From Symsagittifera roscoffensis (taxonomy: Eukaryota; Xenacoelomorpha; Acoela; Convolutidae), in the NCBI RefSeq assembly GCF_963678635.1, contig NC_087068.1, forward strand, positions 45,801,013-45,865,012: a stretch of 64,000 nucleotides of DNA. Reading direction: 5' to 3'. Shown here piece after piece: positions 24,014 to 37,180 of the stretch. Position 1 is the first letter of the stretch. The number at the start of each line of letters is the position of its first letter. A program made the translations under genes and the position numbers. A model generated the notes under the pieces. That model saw nothing but the letters and a program-made list of their open reading frames with translations, did not search any database and was not told where the DNA came from.

Positions 24014-25389
24014 GTAAGCTTTTTGAGATAAGCTTTTTTTGCTCTTCTCCCAAGCCTCGTAACAATAATTTTGAGCATTTTTTGAAATGCATCATCAGCA
24101 TGTAAAAATTAAATTACAGCATCGGTTAATCGAAATCGCGTGATCGAATTCTATCAAGGTCAAGCTAAGGTTAACCCAAGGTCGAGCTAAGGTTGCTTTA
24201 ACTATTTTGTAGATCAAGCCAGCCAAAGAATAGATACTTTAGTTTGATTAACCTAAAACAGTTAGTTCAAACCTAAAACATCAGAAGTTGTCTATAATCT
24301 TTTGTAATTCGGCCAGTTACTCTAAAAACATATCAGCTTAAGTAGAGCATGGCATAAATAACAAGCCACTGAAAGCTGCATGTACATTTTTTTTTAGCTC
24401 AGTGTATCATCACTCATTACCGCGGGAAAACAACTGGCCATTTTGCATAATTTCAAATAAAAACCTTTCTATTCGATGCATCATCTATTGGTAATTAAAT
24501 TCTGATTTAGTTTTCAGTCTCGTGAACATTATACAGTATGAATATTCTTATATCAAATCAACATAAGATGCTTCGAGTAAAATCACAACTTTTGCACCTG
24601 ATATTAATTTTCTTATATATGAGTTAATATGCTCTTCCTTTCCAGTTTTATGTATTTATGTGAACTACACTCTTCTAAAATTTAATGTTTGAAGCTATTC
24701 CATTGAACGAAAACCACCAAAAAGATTAAACCGATTCGAAGTTAAACCGATTCAAGAAAAACCTGTTCGAATTTGCTGATTTTTAGTCTAATTTCGAGCG
24801 AATAAAATGAGCGAGCAGGCCTGTTTTTGTTTGTTAAAATCAGTTACCACAAACAATCATAAGAATGGGTCAATTCAATTGATATATCAATTAAAACAAA
24901 ACTTCAAAAAAACACGCTTCAAATTTTTGAGTTTTGGTCTAATTTCGAGCATGTAAAGCCAGCGAGTGCGTCTAATGAAACAAGAATTTATCTTTTAATC
25001 AGTAAAAAAACACTTAGTTTTACTCCATGAATTCGAAAAAAAATAGAAAACGATTTCAAAATTCATTTTGCTAAGCGAAACTACGCTCTCCCATGGCAAA
25101 TGTGAACATAGCATTAAATTAAACATATTTTTTGAGAAGTTCCAGACAAGAAAACTTTCAATCACTGTTTCTTGAAAATGAGGCAGCGTTAATATGATTT
25201 TAGTAGTCGATGCTTAGACTTTCAGAAATTTTCTAAAGTAACGAATTAAAATTGAAGCAATTGAGAATTATCAAAAATTAGAAATAAAAGAAACTGAGAA
25301 ACTAGCGAAACAAGCTATGCGCAAAAATGAAACTGCTATTATATATGATTTAAGTTCTGACCATTGACCATTTGGATTCGTGTGCTTTA

Positions 25390-25930
25390 GTTTTTTTTGT
25401 TTTCCACGCAACATCAGGTACAAATAATCACCTGAATAGGCCGAGTGCTAAACTAAACTAAAGCATTTTCAGTCGTGATTCGAACATTAAAAACTTCCAA
25501 AAAACTTTCCCAGTGTCGAAAACTGGTTTAAAATTTCTGATTTTTAGCACAATTTTGATCAAGTAAAGCGATCGAGTTACGACCTTTATATAACTATTTT
25601 TTTAATTTAGACTTTAAAACTAAAAACATTTAATTATACTATATAAAAACTAGTTTTGGCTGTATCATTTGGAGCGTTCTTGGAAATAAAGGCTTTATAT
25701 AACAAATTTTGTGCAAAAAATTAGAAAAATGTTTCAAAATTTTATCTTCTTGTTTGTCATTAATTTTTTGCAGAGAAATTTTGCCGATTATGTCTAAATC
25801 AATTTTTTCTACCCGTTTGATTAGTTCTCGTATCGCACCACTCACTAAATATGACACTATAATGAAGAAAAAAAAACAGTTTTTATTTTTTTTATGAAAA
25901 TGGTCGAAACATTCTGTGCTTCTGGCTGTA
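25390..25930 (+). repeat. dispersed ~550-bp repeat family, copy
   Basis: Ordered marks shared with 39210-39770 (+) and 48110-48660 (-): TTTCCACGCAA.ATCAGG, then CAGTCGTGATTCGAAC, then CCCAGTGTCGA.AA.CTGG, then an AGCGA.CGAG segment, then a terminal hairpin of the type CTGTGC-TACTT-GCACAG (degraded in this copy). No coding capacity. It behaves like a non-autonomous transposon or SINE. Confidence 0.6.
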
Positions 25931-26396
25931 CCAATATGTTAGCAAAATCTGCAATTTTTTTAAGACATTTCGAGCGTTCAAAATTAAAGGTTTCTAATGA
26001 GAACACGAAACGGCCACCCTTGAATTAACTAAAACAAGAAAAACATTAAATCAGAAAATAACATGAACTAACTTACGCTGCAAAAAGAATTTTCAAAAAC
26101 AAAATTTAAAACAAAACCTACTTAAACAGCTAACAAGGAAAGCTGAGGACTAGAACTTTCCCTGATATGAGACGCCAACTGTTTCGTTGTTCCAAGCAAC
26201 TTGTATTCGTTTTTATTTACGCAAAATCAGGTACTACAACAAAACGTCGTACGAAGCTAAATAAAATAACACTTTGCAGCCCTTAGTAATTATTCGAGCG
26301 CATTACCACGTTATTACACACTTCCAGAAAGCATTCTTGTTGTCGAGAAAGTTGAATTGATTTTTTTTTTCATTTAAATTATATCACACTTATTTA

Positions 26397-26420
26397 ATGG
26401 CGCCAATTAAGCCAATTAAA
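26397..26420 (+). CDS. weak candidate alternative first exon (8 codons)
   Basis: ATGGCGCCAATTAAGCCAATTAAA followed by GTAAGT, in phase 0. Encodes MAPIKPIK. Good start context (AATGG) and a perfect donor, but so short that chance is a real possibility. Confidence 0.22.
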
Positions 26421-29400
26421 GTAAGTAAACCTAAAACAAGATTTTTTCATCTGTTGATTGAGCTCAAAAATTATTCACTAAATTGTTATTCTAACGCTTC
26501 CATTTCCCTGCCAAAACGACTGAAAACGGGAAAACCAAAATGAAAATCAATTTTTACTACAAACTCTAACGTTTCTCATGTATAAAGATATTTTTGGCAA
26601 GAACTATTTATTTTAGTTGCACTGCAACAAGATACAAAAAACAAAAAAAACTTCAAAAAAACTTTTTGAAAATATTGAGGATAGGGAAAATTTAACTTTT
26701 TGATATCCGAACAAAGACTTCGTAGAATAACAGATCGGTTCTTGTACCAAAAAAAATGATTTATTTGCAATTAGCAATTTTATAATGCTTTCAATGAAAT
26801 TGAAACTGATTAAATAGAGCGATCGTTATGTCATGTAAGTCAAATATTTTAACATTAAAGTTGCATCAATTGTTTTCGTTGGATGAACTAAGTTGGTAAT
26901 GAGTTTGAATAAGGAGCCGTTGACCGGCACTCCCAACTCCAGTATCAGGGAAACTTTCTCTTCTAAGAATATATTAGATTCGAATTCATCGATTAATTAA
27001 TTGTCAATCAACGCAGCGAAGACATTTATATAGGTCATATTCAATTTCGCGGATGGACTTTTGATGGCTTTTAGTTCAAATCAAATTCAATTGCTATAGG
27101 GAAAGCAAATTAGGCTACACAATTATGAATTTACAAAGGGTTTGAAAAAAGCGAATGACATTCCAAATTTTTAATTTTCGGTGGCATAAAATATATATCT
27201 ATTGATCTAATTTTTAAAATTAAAGCTACAACTATAAAAGATTCTAGGACCTCAAACAGTTTTGACGTGACATGTTATTTTTTAAACTCGAAAATTGATT
27301 TAAAAAAACAACAACCTGTTTTTTGGCCTCCTTGAGATCATTCATTCACACTTTATTCACTCTTTACACTCATGTAAAGCAGCACAGCTTCGCACATCAT
27401 AATTGACAGAATGGAACAAAAGTAGTTTTTAAAACTTATTCATTCCGGAAATTTTTCCGTTTGCTTAGGCGTTACGATAAAATGACGTTTTTTCTATCAT
27501 TTCTGCCTTCCGAAAAAAAATAATTTTATTTTTTTTTGCTCCAAGCTGAATATGTCTAATCCTTTCAATTCTTTTCGGTTTTGCTGCTTATCACATTGAG
27601 ACAATGCAAAAATACCTTCAATTTGTCTCAAAAGCAATTTATTCAATTTTTTTTGGACACTGCTTTGAAAAAAGGGTTGTCTCAAAAGTCAGCCTTGGGG
27701 TAGTAGAAGACAGTTGTTATGCGTGACTTAGGAAGCCTATCTCAAAGCACGTCTACTTAATATGCACGATTTAATAACAAATTGGCTTTTACGTTCCATC
27801 TAACCAAACCAGACTGATATATGATAATTGCGATGGTCTCTCTTTAACCCCGGAACTTCAGGCCTTGAAGTTTTTTAAAGGGTAGCCAGCCTCACATACA
27901 AATGTATTTGTTTTCCACGAGTTGGTTGAAGTCAATGAAGAAAAATCAATGTCGTAGCTTTACTTATAAGTTTACTTTTAACTTCATCATCTTTTAACTT
28001 CATCAACAATATCGACCGAAACTTCAACTTTTTTTACTTCTCTCATTTTAACAACAATATCGACCGAAGCATATAACCGATTTCAATATAGATATCTATT
28101 TTAGCTTATATGAACCCAATTCAGATGCAGCTTTTCTAGCTTTGATTATTTTTATAACTTGACCCTGGTGCTATGTTTATCAGATTGGAAGCCAATACAG
28201 ACCATCTGAGTTTTTGGGTAAAAATGTAGGGTGGTGTTGGTAATTTCTTCAGGCTAGCCAACGGGGTTCTGACCATTTTGACCCAGGACTCATTGATTAA
28301 ACTGTCGGCAATTACCCAACTTCAAAGTCCCAAAAAAATTTTGTAATCAACCGTATCAAAGATAAAGACTCTTTGTTAAATTAAACTCTGCTCTTTTTAG
28401 TTAGATTAAATTTTGAAGCTCTAATTTATTAGCTGATGTATTTAAAATTTACGCGTGTCTACATTCAGTTTGCTTCTGACTGACATATTTATTTTTCTCT
28501 GAGAATTGCAATTTGTCAACGTCATTTCCTTTTATTTACAATTTTAGTTGTCTCGGTGAAAAAGCATAAATTTTGCAAAATAAGAGGAAACAACAGGGGA
28601 AATTGAGTGACAATTTTACAATTTTCTCTCTCCCTAGCAAGCAAATGTTAATTTTCTCTCTTACCATAGTTCTCTCAAGATTCACTCGTGATTGCTATAT
28701 AACTGCAAAAAAAAGAGAAAAACCTCTTCAAATATGAATAGTTCTCTCCTGGTGCGAAAAAACTGATTAGTAATTAGGCGCACTTGATACATCAGCATAC
28801 AGTATGCGAGGTGGAAATTACCTGGTGTATTTCACCAAATCTGCTAGTATTTGAGCAGTTCAAAAAAGCAGAGATAAATATCAAAATATCAATTATCTGT
28901 TTTTAATGCGATCCCTTCTCGAGTAATTTGTTCCGCTATCGTTCTCACTTATTTTTCTCAGCTAGTAAACATGTTTTATCATCTATTACCATCACTTACC
29001 ATCCGGGAAACCGATCCACCATTTTATACATAAAGTCGATATATTACTTGACGCAATAAGTATCATTTTTTTTAAAAGCATAGAAATATCCTCCAGCCAT
29101 CCTTATACACTTCATAATCTCTGACTTCGGGGTTAAAATTCCATCTTTAGTCCATTAGCGGTGAAAAAAGCAGTAAAATCAAATGCTCCAACTTATACTT
29201 TTCTTACTCTTTTTAAAAACTGCTTTAGACAAAGCGGCAAAAAGCTTTCTTTTATCTGCAACTGAAATTTCTCAATAAATTCCCTTTTTATTCGCACTAG
29301 CTTCCTCTTTTGAATCTTCATAAAAATATTAAATTGGCGAAGAGGCCGTTCAGTGAAATTCATTTAAGTCACCTCGACAGCGTATCTGATTTCTATAAAA

Positions 29401-29734
29401 CTAAGTCTTGCGTACATTACATTAGCAGCTGAAGGCACAGAAAGGAAGAGCATTGTATTGCCTATGCTTAAATATTAATATGCTTTTTCAAAAAAATTAT
29501 TTCATCTCCGAAACGAAACATGGTTTTTGTTTACCGACTCTGTGTATGAACAATAGTAGACAAGTACCCATGTTTATTTTCTACATAGCGCAAGAGTACC
29601 TCGGCACACCCATACTGTAATACTAGAAATAGCTTCTAGTTTTACAAGTTTTTCTGCACTTTCTTAAACCGAACCATATTAATCAAACAAATCGAGAAGC
29701 TAAAAAATCGTACCAGCGGAAAAATTATAAGAAA

Positions 29735-30070
29735 ATGCCGCCAAAATATTCAGCAGTAGATCAAGATGAAGACACTGACCAGGTACCATATGCGATGTCC
29801 AAAAGTATGTCATTCGCCAGCTATTATCAGCCAATCGATGATTGCGAAACGAGCGAAGGAGAGAAAGAACCCGGTTCAGAAGCAGATCTAAGACAAAATC
29901 GCGAAGCTGATACAGAAGAAATAGTAGCAAACAATTGTAGTTTACCTTCGATTTTCACTCACCCGAGGAACAATGTTGGCCAGAGTAAAAAAGAGAGCAG
30001 CGTTAACTCAATAATGGCCAATGAAATCGCGAAAGCTCAAGCAAATATACCAAAGTACAGTTCGGAAGAA
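29735..30070 (+). CDS. probable alternative first exon (112 codons) of the DPP-like gene
   Basis: An ATG opens 112 codons with coding-like composition in otherwise AT-rich DNA, ending KYSSEE|GTAAGA in phase 0. The peptide is acidic and Ser-rich, lacks hydrophobic segments, and starts MPP like the exon at 37181. Spliced to common exon 2 (starting DLVGAEPEKRNWKGI) it would give an acidic cytoplasmic tail ahead of the membrane segment and a protein of about 897 residues. Vertebrate DPP6-L likewise has a long acidic N-terminus ending just before LVG...RNWKGI. Without splicing the frame runs on to a stop at 30148. Alternatives: the first exon of another gene, or a single-exon gene. Confidence 0.5.
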
Positions 30071-32934
30071 GTAAGAAGTTTCTTTTTGTCTCTGATGATA
30101 CAGATCAAGCTTAAGAGTTTCGGCCATGAAGCAGTTAATGGATTTTAGTTAATAAATTAGTTATTACAGGCCAATTATCTAATATTACTTACCTAAGTTT
30201 TACTAAAGTTTACTACCAACAAGAAGGTCAGTCTCTCTAAAACAGTTCAATCATGTATGATGGCAATTTTCTAATTTTTTGACAGTATGTTTGCTCTCTG
30301 CTGCATTAAACTACCTTACTTTTCCAGCCACAATGGTTCAACATTTATAGAAACAATTTTTCCTTCAGTTTTGGCTATATATCAATTTTTCATTCAGTTT
30401 TGGCCATACCTCAATAGTTTTGACTATATCATTTTTTAAATTCTCGAAACCATTCAAGACAATCATTTAAGTTTCTCTTGAATAATTAGATTCTTGTTTA
30501 GAAGATTTCAAAATAAACTAGTTGCTTTAAAGTTGCGAAGTTTGCTGTTCCAACCACTGGAATAGGGGGAAAAACTTTGTATTTAGCTGTTTTAGTTTTT
30601 TTTCACGCAAGTTGTGGTAGGAACTTTCTGTGCTACTTTCACAGCAACGGGCCATTCAATTTCAACTTGGATTTTTTCCATTAATTGGTACCAAAATGCA
30701 TAACAAAAGCTATGATAAATTATTGAACTAGACATGTTCATAGGGATTTTAACCTTAACCTTAACAAATTTTTTGCCTCCGATAAAGCTTTAGAACGGTT
30801 GAAAAGTAAAAAAAAAGTTGCTACAAGCAAAAAAAAAACTAACGTGTACCAAGTGACATGAAAATTATCCGAAAAGACAAGACAACGCCTTTATAGTTTC
30901 GCCTAACATCCGTTCCTGGATATACGTTTCCAAACAAAAACCACATGGCCTTGAAATGTTTTCCTGACTTTCTACTCCATTCCAATATGCCCTATGACAT
31001 TCTATCATGTAGTATTCTATCACACTTTCCAAATTACCCTATGTCAATCTTCATCAAGCTATTCCACCATATTAATAAAGTAATAAGAACGTATCCCATT
31101 TCTTTCAATAATCCACAAGAGAACATAGACTAGAGCACAATATTGAAGACCAAACAAAATTTTTACACTAAAATGTCCCAGGGGCCATTTTCAACATTTA
31201 CTCAACTTGAGCAAAAATTGTATTTCAACCGAGCCGAGCGTAAATAATCTAAGCTACGCTCGTTGAAAATATTAACAATTAGTTCCCAACCTGTTTTTCA
31301 AAAATTCGAAGCTAAGTGAATATTCATGCTATGAAATGCATAGCTGCACGGTGCAAACACAAGCTAACAACGCCCAAACAGTAGCTTTAAAAGGGTAAAA
31401 AAAAGAAAACAAAATAAAAAACTAATGACTTTTGAGAAAGAAATTCCCTTCAACGCAACTTGAACATCAGTGATCGGACCTTCAAGTTTTACAGTTGAAT
31501 GCACTGCGCAATTGTGCCACTGAGGCTTATAGCAAGCGGCAAAAGAAAGCTACAAAATGCACAAAAACAGAATTTGCATGAAAGAAAATTCGAGATGTAA
31601 CTAACTAAAGGCAAACAAACCATCTTTGCATGTAATAAATTTGGTATGAAGTCAAATTGTAAACAAATTATGCATTTCAAAATTTGCGCGAAATACAGTG
31701 AGTTATAAAAATTCTGAAAGGAGGTTGTTTTGTAAATGTACTGGTATAAGAAACAAATAGCTTTCTTTGGTTCATTTGATGAATTATGAATGCATCAAAC
31801 TGTTTTAACTTGCCAATAATTAAATGTCAACCAACATGCTATGAAATAGCTAATTATTCCTCTTGCTTGAAAAAATAACCAAAAGTAGCGCTAATATTTG
31901 CGTACAAGGTTGGAAAAAATAGTACGTAATATCACACTGCAGTGTAATCGATAAGAAACTTAACTGATTCAAAGTGACAATTCTAAATTACGCTGAAGAG
32001 AAAATTTCACCCGGTTAGAGAATCGGCATTTCAGACCCAAATTAAATGCTTGAAAACAAATATAAATTATTTCATAGGGGCAGTTTAGGTTATCTGACAC
32101 CAGTCGATGTAAAAATTTCGGTTGAATTCCTTGTAACTTCGTGCAAAATAGTTCTTAAAAATAAGGATTTTTGAGAGTAATTAGTTTATTAAGCTCCTTT
32201 GTTTCACTTCTTAAAAGAATGAATCCTCACATATTTGCGCACTATTCTAACGCTATATCAAGCCGTTCAGTTCAATTACAACTTTTGTTCCAATCTGTCA
32301 AATTAACTTTTTTTAAAAAAAATTCAAGACAGTTTTGACTACATCAAAAAAAACTGGTGGGGCGTGAAGTGTGTGGTGTTGCTCGTTTTACGTACTTTCG
32401 AAAAAACTTGCTCAGAAAAACTGATCTGAATAGTTTCGATTTTCAGACCAAATTTGATGAATTTTGCAAAGGGGCTCACTTCATCACACTAATTCTATTA
32501 CTAATTGATCATGATTTTAAATTAGCTAATATTATATCTTCTTGATGCAGTTAGTAACCTATTCCAACCTCTCTTTACTTAAAACTAACACTAACTTAGA
32601 AAGGAAATTTGATTTTTAGTTTTGCACTGTTTTCAACTTTACTTTTATTTAATTTTAATAATTGAATTTGATTGCAACACTCTAAATAAAACTTGATCAT
32701 AAAACTTCAAGAGCCCTTTTTTCATAATTTGACACAGCGGCGAAGCAAAAATTCGCACCATTTCCGATACGATCGAGAAAAAAATCGAAAACAAAGTAAA
32801 CAAAGTCGGAACTGCCGAAAAACTAGACAAGTATTAAAACGAATAAAAAATTATTTACTCAGTTTTTTTTTCAAAAAAACAAGCCAAGACAACACACTGT
32901 GAAATTAGATTTCGAAAAAAAATACCAAGTGGTA

Positions 32935-33680
32935 AAAAAGCCGAAAATAACTTCGGATTAAAGAGTATTTTTCGTCTTAAAGATAAGCAAAATCCTTTTT
33001 AGCCGAAAGAAAATCAACAAGACTTAAGACTGATAACAACTTATGAAGTCTAACTCAATCTCAAAACACACACACACAAAAAACTCTTCTTGTCCATTAA
33101 ATGAAACAATATGAGGTCACGGAGCCGATCTAATTTAGGCCGAAACCCATTAAGCCGAAAAAAAAATTAAAAACAAAACGAAAAAGTTCAATGTTATTAT
33201 GTCTAATAAAAACTCCCCCTCACCCTCAAAACTTACCTATATACACATACAATTTTTTTTCGTTTGTCGAAAGACGCAAAATGGGGCCACCAATCCCATT
33301 AAATATAGGCCGAAACCCTATCAAGCGGAACAAAAAGAAAAAATCGAAACCGAAAGAAAATTGTTGTCATGATAAACTATAAAGTCGAAGAAAATTAGCA
33401 TTTGGGGCAATTGAGAAAGGAACAGTGAAATTATGTTTCCATTGAAACTAATCAAAAAATAGGTCACAACTTGAGAAAATATAAGCGGAAAGACTACGGG
33501 CAGAAAAAACTTTTTATGCGAAAAAGAAACCAAGAAATATACGAAGTCAAGATTAATTAAATTACAAACAGCCGAAAAAACCAAAGACTGAAATGTAAGT
33601 TAAGCACATCAAAAAAAAACAATTCTAAGATGTGGCAACTAAGCCGACAAAACATAAGTGGACAAATGATAAGCCAACAA
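32935..33680 (+). repeat. irregular cluster of GCCGAAA motifs
   Basis: GCCGAAA recurs on the + strand at about 32940, 33002, 33141, 33154, 33310 and 33570, with near copies (GCGGAAAG, GCCGACAA, GCCAACAA) at about 33484, 33641 and 33672. It is often in the setting GGCCGAAACCC or AAGCCGAAA. The spacing is not periodic and no open frame explains it. Confidence 0.45.
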
Positions 33681-33737
33681 TTTTTTTTGGAACGGAATAT
33701 TTATATTTCCAGTTTGAAAAAAAAAACAAGTCCTGTC

Positions 33738-33790
33738 AGATTTGAACCCAGGACCTTTGCCGTCCTAGGCGTATTTGTTACTCCACACCA
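33738..33790 (-). repeat. tRNA-like SINE fragment
   Basis: On the - strand: GTGTGGAGTAACAAATACG (A-box-like), then a 5-bp stem AGGAC/GTCCT with a 7-nt loop where an anticodon arm belongs, then GGGTTCAAATCTG (B-box-like). The loop lacks the usual U33 and no acceptor stem is present, so it is a tRNA relic or SINE head. Confidence 0.45.
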
Positions 33791-34169
33791 AAAGTGCCCG
33801 ATCTGCGAAAAATTTCAGTTAATTATGAAGTGAATACCTGATAAGTATAATTCAAAGGATTGTCTTCGGTTTTAAATAAGAAGGTCTTGAAAAACCAGTG
33901 GATTTCGATTTCTAAGCAAACAATTTTTGTTCTTCAAAAGTGCACCATATTTACAGCGTCTTTTAGTCTTCAACTTATGATCTGCTGTTTTAATTTTCGA
34001 GAACACAAGCAGAATGAACCATCAGATTCCTGTCATGATTGTTGCTCTTTGATTGAATTCAAGCAGAGATTTCTCAGACTCAGAAATCATGTCCCTTAAG
34101 GTCTACCCGGATTGAATAATACGTTAAGAACAAAAATTACAGCAAAACAAATACTGAATATCTGACAAT

Positions 34170-34560
34170 ATTATTTGCTCATCAAGCGATGAAACTTTGA
34201 AATAATTCAGAAAAATGTTAACCATGGCAGTTTTTAGCGATGAAATATTTCAGGTTATTTCATGGCGCGAATTAATACAATTAGCAATTAATACAAGTTT
34301 CCTAAGCAAGCTCATCAAGCAACGAAACTTGTAAATATTTCAAGTTATTTTATAGAGTAAATATAATTTTTCTAAGCAAGCTCATCAATCGACGAAACTC
34401 GTAAATATTTCAAGTTATTTTATAGCGTAAAAATAAGTTTTCTAAGCAAGCTCAGCAAGCGACAGAACTTGCAAATATTTCAAGTTAGTTAATTCGCTAA
34501 AAATTAAATTTTTCGCAAGCAGCCTCATCAAGCGATGAAAGTTGAACTATTTCATAGCAT
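34170..34560 (+). repeat. diverged ~70-bp tandem repeat
   Basis: CTAAGCAAGCTCATCAAGCGACGAAACTT-type segments followed by GTAAATATTTCAAGTTATTTTATAG start near 34302, 34371 and 34441, with outlying degraded units near 34178 and 34520. About four to five units. Confidence 0.75.
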
Positions 34561-37180
34561 GCATTGGCTCGGAACAAGATTAAGCAAGAACAAGATTAAG
34601 CAAGATATTTTTATCAGCAAGATCGTCAAGCAATAAATTTTCATAAGAAGCGATGACTACTAAAAACTTCTCGATTATTCCAGATTCAGAACGCTTAGAG
34701 TTCTAGAGTATTGTTGCCGAGCTTAGGTGGCAGCAATACGTTGCGCTCGACAGCAACAACTCAACAATTGCGGCTACTGAGTACGGAAAACATGTCATTG
34801 GTTTTATTATATAGATAGATAATTGCTATATTTTCGGTGCTTTTAAGCACATTCAGTAGCGTTTGTGTCCCTGAGTGGTTTACAATGCAACATGAATTTC
34901 ATCGATTTTTCAGGATATAGAGACATGTTATTTATTCTCAGCATCTGATGGAAATTAATCGCAAAATAACCGTCAAGCCATTGGCTCCAATTTTTTCATG
35001 CTTTTTCTCCATATGTCATTGACTATATTTAATATTTTGAGGACATCCCCGATCACACTGATGTTCTTTATTACTATGCCAAGTTTCAGCCCCTTCGTTA
35101 AAATCATCAACCAGAAATTGGTAAAAACGATTACTGACATACTACAGATCTATATTAACTATAGATATAATATTTGTATAATTTTTTGTCCCAGAATTTC
35201 TCCTTGGTCTGTTTTCTCAACAACTTGCTACTTTTCCTCTCAACATTGTTCCGAGCCCAATCTTTTCTTAACCCAATACCTCAACTTACAGCTGCGTTTG
35301 CATTCGAGTACAAATCTCTAAGACAGGATTTATGGGAGCTTTCTTAGTCACAATCGCAAAAACCGAAAATCATCCGAATCTCGAGAACATACAAAACCCG
35401 ACGTCACGTTCAAAATTTCGCTGCATCTGCAATAATACTACTGGGGGCAACTGATTAAAAACTACTTAAAAATGATTTTAAAAATTGGGATTTCAGAAAA
35501 TTCGTTCGAAATTCCTTGCTGTTGGGAGGAATAGAACGCGTTAGAAAGCCACCTGAGAAAAAAAATTGAAACAAAAACTTGTACAGGTTGCTTCATTCAA
35601 TATTGGGGACAGATACTTCAGTTTAGATCATTCATACTTTGTTTAACTTACAAACAACCGGCACCACAAATAATAACCACCAGCTTTGATCAATTGCAAT
35701 AATGTCAAGATCCAATCAAACATTATAACTAAATTGATTTACGATAAGCCGTACCCAGTTTTTGTAGTAGTCAAGATATTTAAAGCCGCAGGTGAAACAC
35801 CATAAACTTTTGTTACCCCTCCCTTCAAAGTACAGCGATGGGCTATAAACCTGGACTACCTATCCTTTAGAACCCAATTGGGCTACGGGGTTCGCATAAG
35901 GCTGGGGTACATTTGATATACGATCGGCCATTTTAGCGATCTAATACACCCCGCATGGACACGGACGTACCGTTTAGCCTCATTTATAAGCGTAGCGAAT
36001 TATAAAATCATGGGTTTTGTAGTCTAATTCTGGTTTCCTGGGGAACTGATCTAATCAATTACTAGCTACGGGCAATTCATCTGTCAAAGCGGGTAGCTCT
36101 ATCTCAAAATATAACTTAATTACCCAAATAGCAAGAGGGCAGCACACTATGCCGATCAAATCTAAAGGCATTCATTGTTTTAGTTCCTTCCTTCAACAAA
36201 AAACTACTCTGAAAAATCTTGTCGTTTTGTTTCATAATACTCTTTTATAACATCAAAAACATAAGTTTCACAAAATTTGATCCTCCTTTACGGGTCATTT
36301 CCGCTTTGCCATCATATACTTTACTAAGGACGATTGCCTGAAATTATTACATAGAGGTCATAGCAAGTCATTTCCACAGCATTTTCATGAACCTGAGAAA
36401 TGAAATAGGAAAAAGGGAGTCAATTATTCGAGTCTCTATTTTGAACTTCCCTGCGGCCTTTTGAAATGGGGACACACGATCTCGTTCGGTTATTTTTTAA
36501 TGAAAAATACTCTTTGGAACTAGCTCAGAAATTAGTTTTGCATTTTTTCCATTTTCTTACTATTTACCACCGGTTTTCCGTAAGGAGGTCCTACATTATT
36601 TACAGTCCCTGAATACACCAGTATATTGTTTCCTTGCTCAACTATAATTTTCCCCAGGATGCGAAGCGTAAACTAAACTTATAGTTTTGCTATTTTCACA
36701 ATATTTCCTGTAATTTCACCTTTTTATTTCAATGGTATTTTTTCAATCAACTCGCTCTTTCCACAATCAACTTGGCACGACGCATTCTTCGATCGAAATT
36801 AAACATTTGTAAAATCAATTTTATCACAATAGGACAAAAAAGTTGACAAAATGTTTATCAAAGATAATTAAAGACAACAATTGCTTTTTGTACTAAATTT
36901 AGCCCAATGCCTTGTCCCAATCCTGGTGAAACTTTCAGCTACATCCTGTTGACTTTTTGACAGCAATAAAGCAAAATCAGTATTAAAAACGCTTTAAATC
37001 CTTTCCTGTATTGTGCGACACCAATCTTCAAACAAAGCCTTTTTGATAGCATCAATTTAGCATCTGCTTCAAATTAGGTCAACGCATCTAGTTACTTTTC
37101 GAAATGGACTAACATCTAGCGGCAGTATTTTAAAAGCATCTCCCAATTGAGTCATTTTTTCTCTTTTATTTCGGTTTAAA

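Larger units (their letters stand above)
24014..29734. other. AT-rich non-coding region with dispersed repeats
   Basis: Apart from the short candidate exon at 26397 I see no coding sequence. Copies or pieces of a dispersed ~550-bp repeat family lie at about 24730-25000, 25390-25930 and 26210-26350. Confidence 0.5.
30071..37180. other. non-coding region, probable 5' intron of the DPP-like gene
   Basis: No supported coding sequence. It contains a hairpin of the dispersed repeat family (CTGTGCTACTTTCACAG, 30628-30644), a motif cluster (32935-33680), a tRNA-like piece (33738-33790) and a ~70-bp tandem repeat (34170-34560). A segment near 31530-31590 resembles 21770-21830. Confidence 0.5.

Noticed and set aside
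33060-33082. Short CA-repeat as a microsatellite of note
   Set aside because: Only a handful of CA units. Too short to matter.
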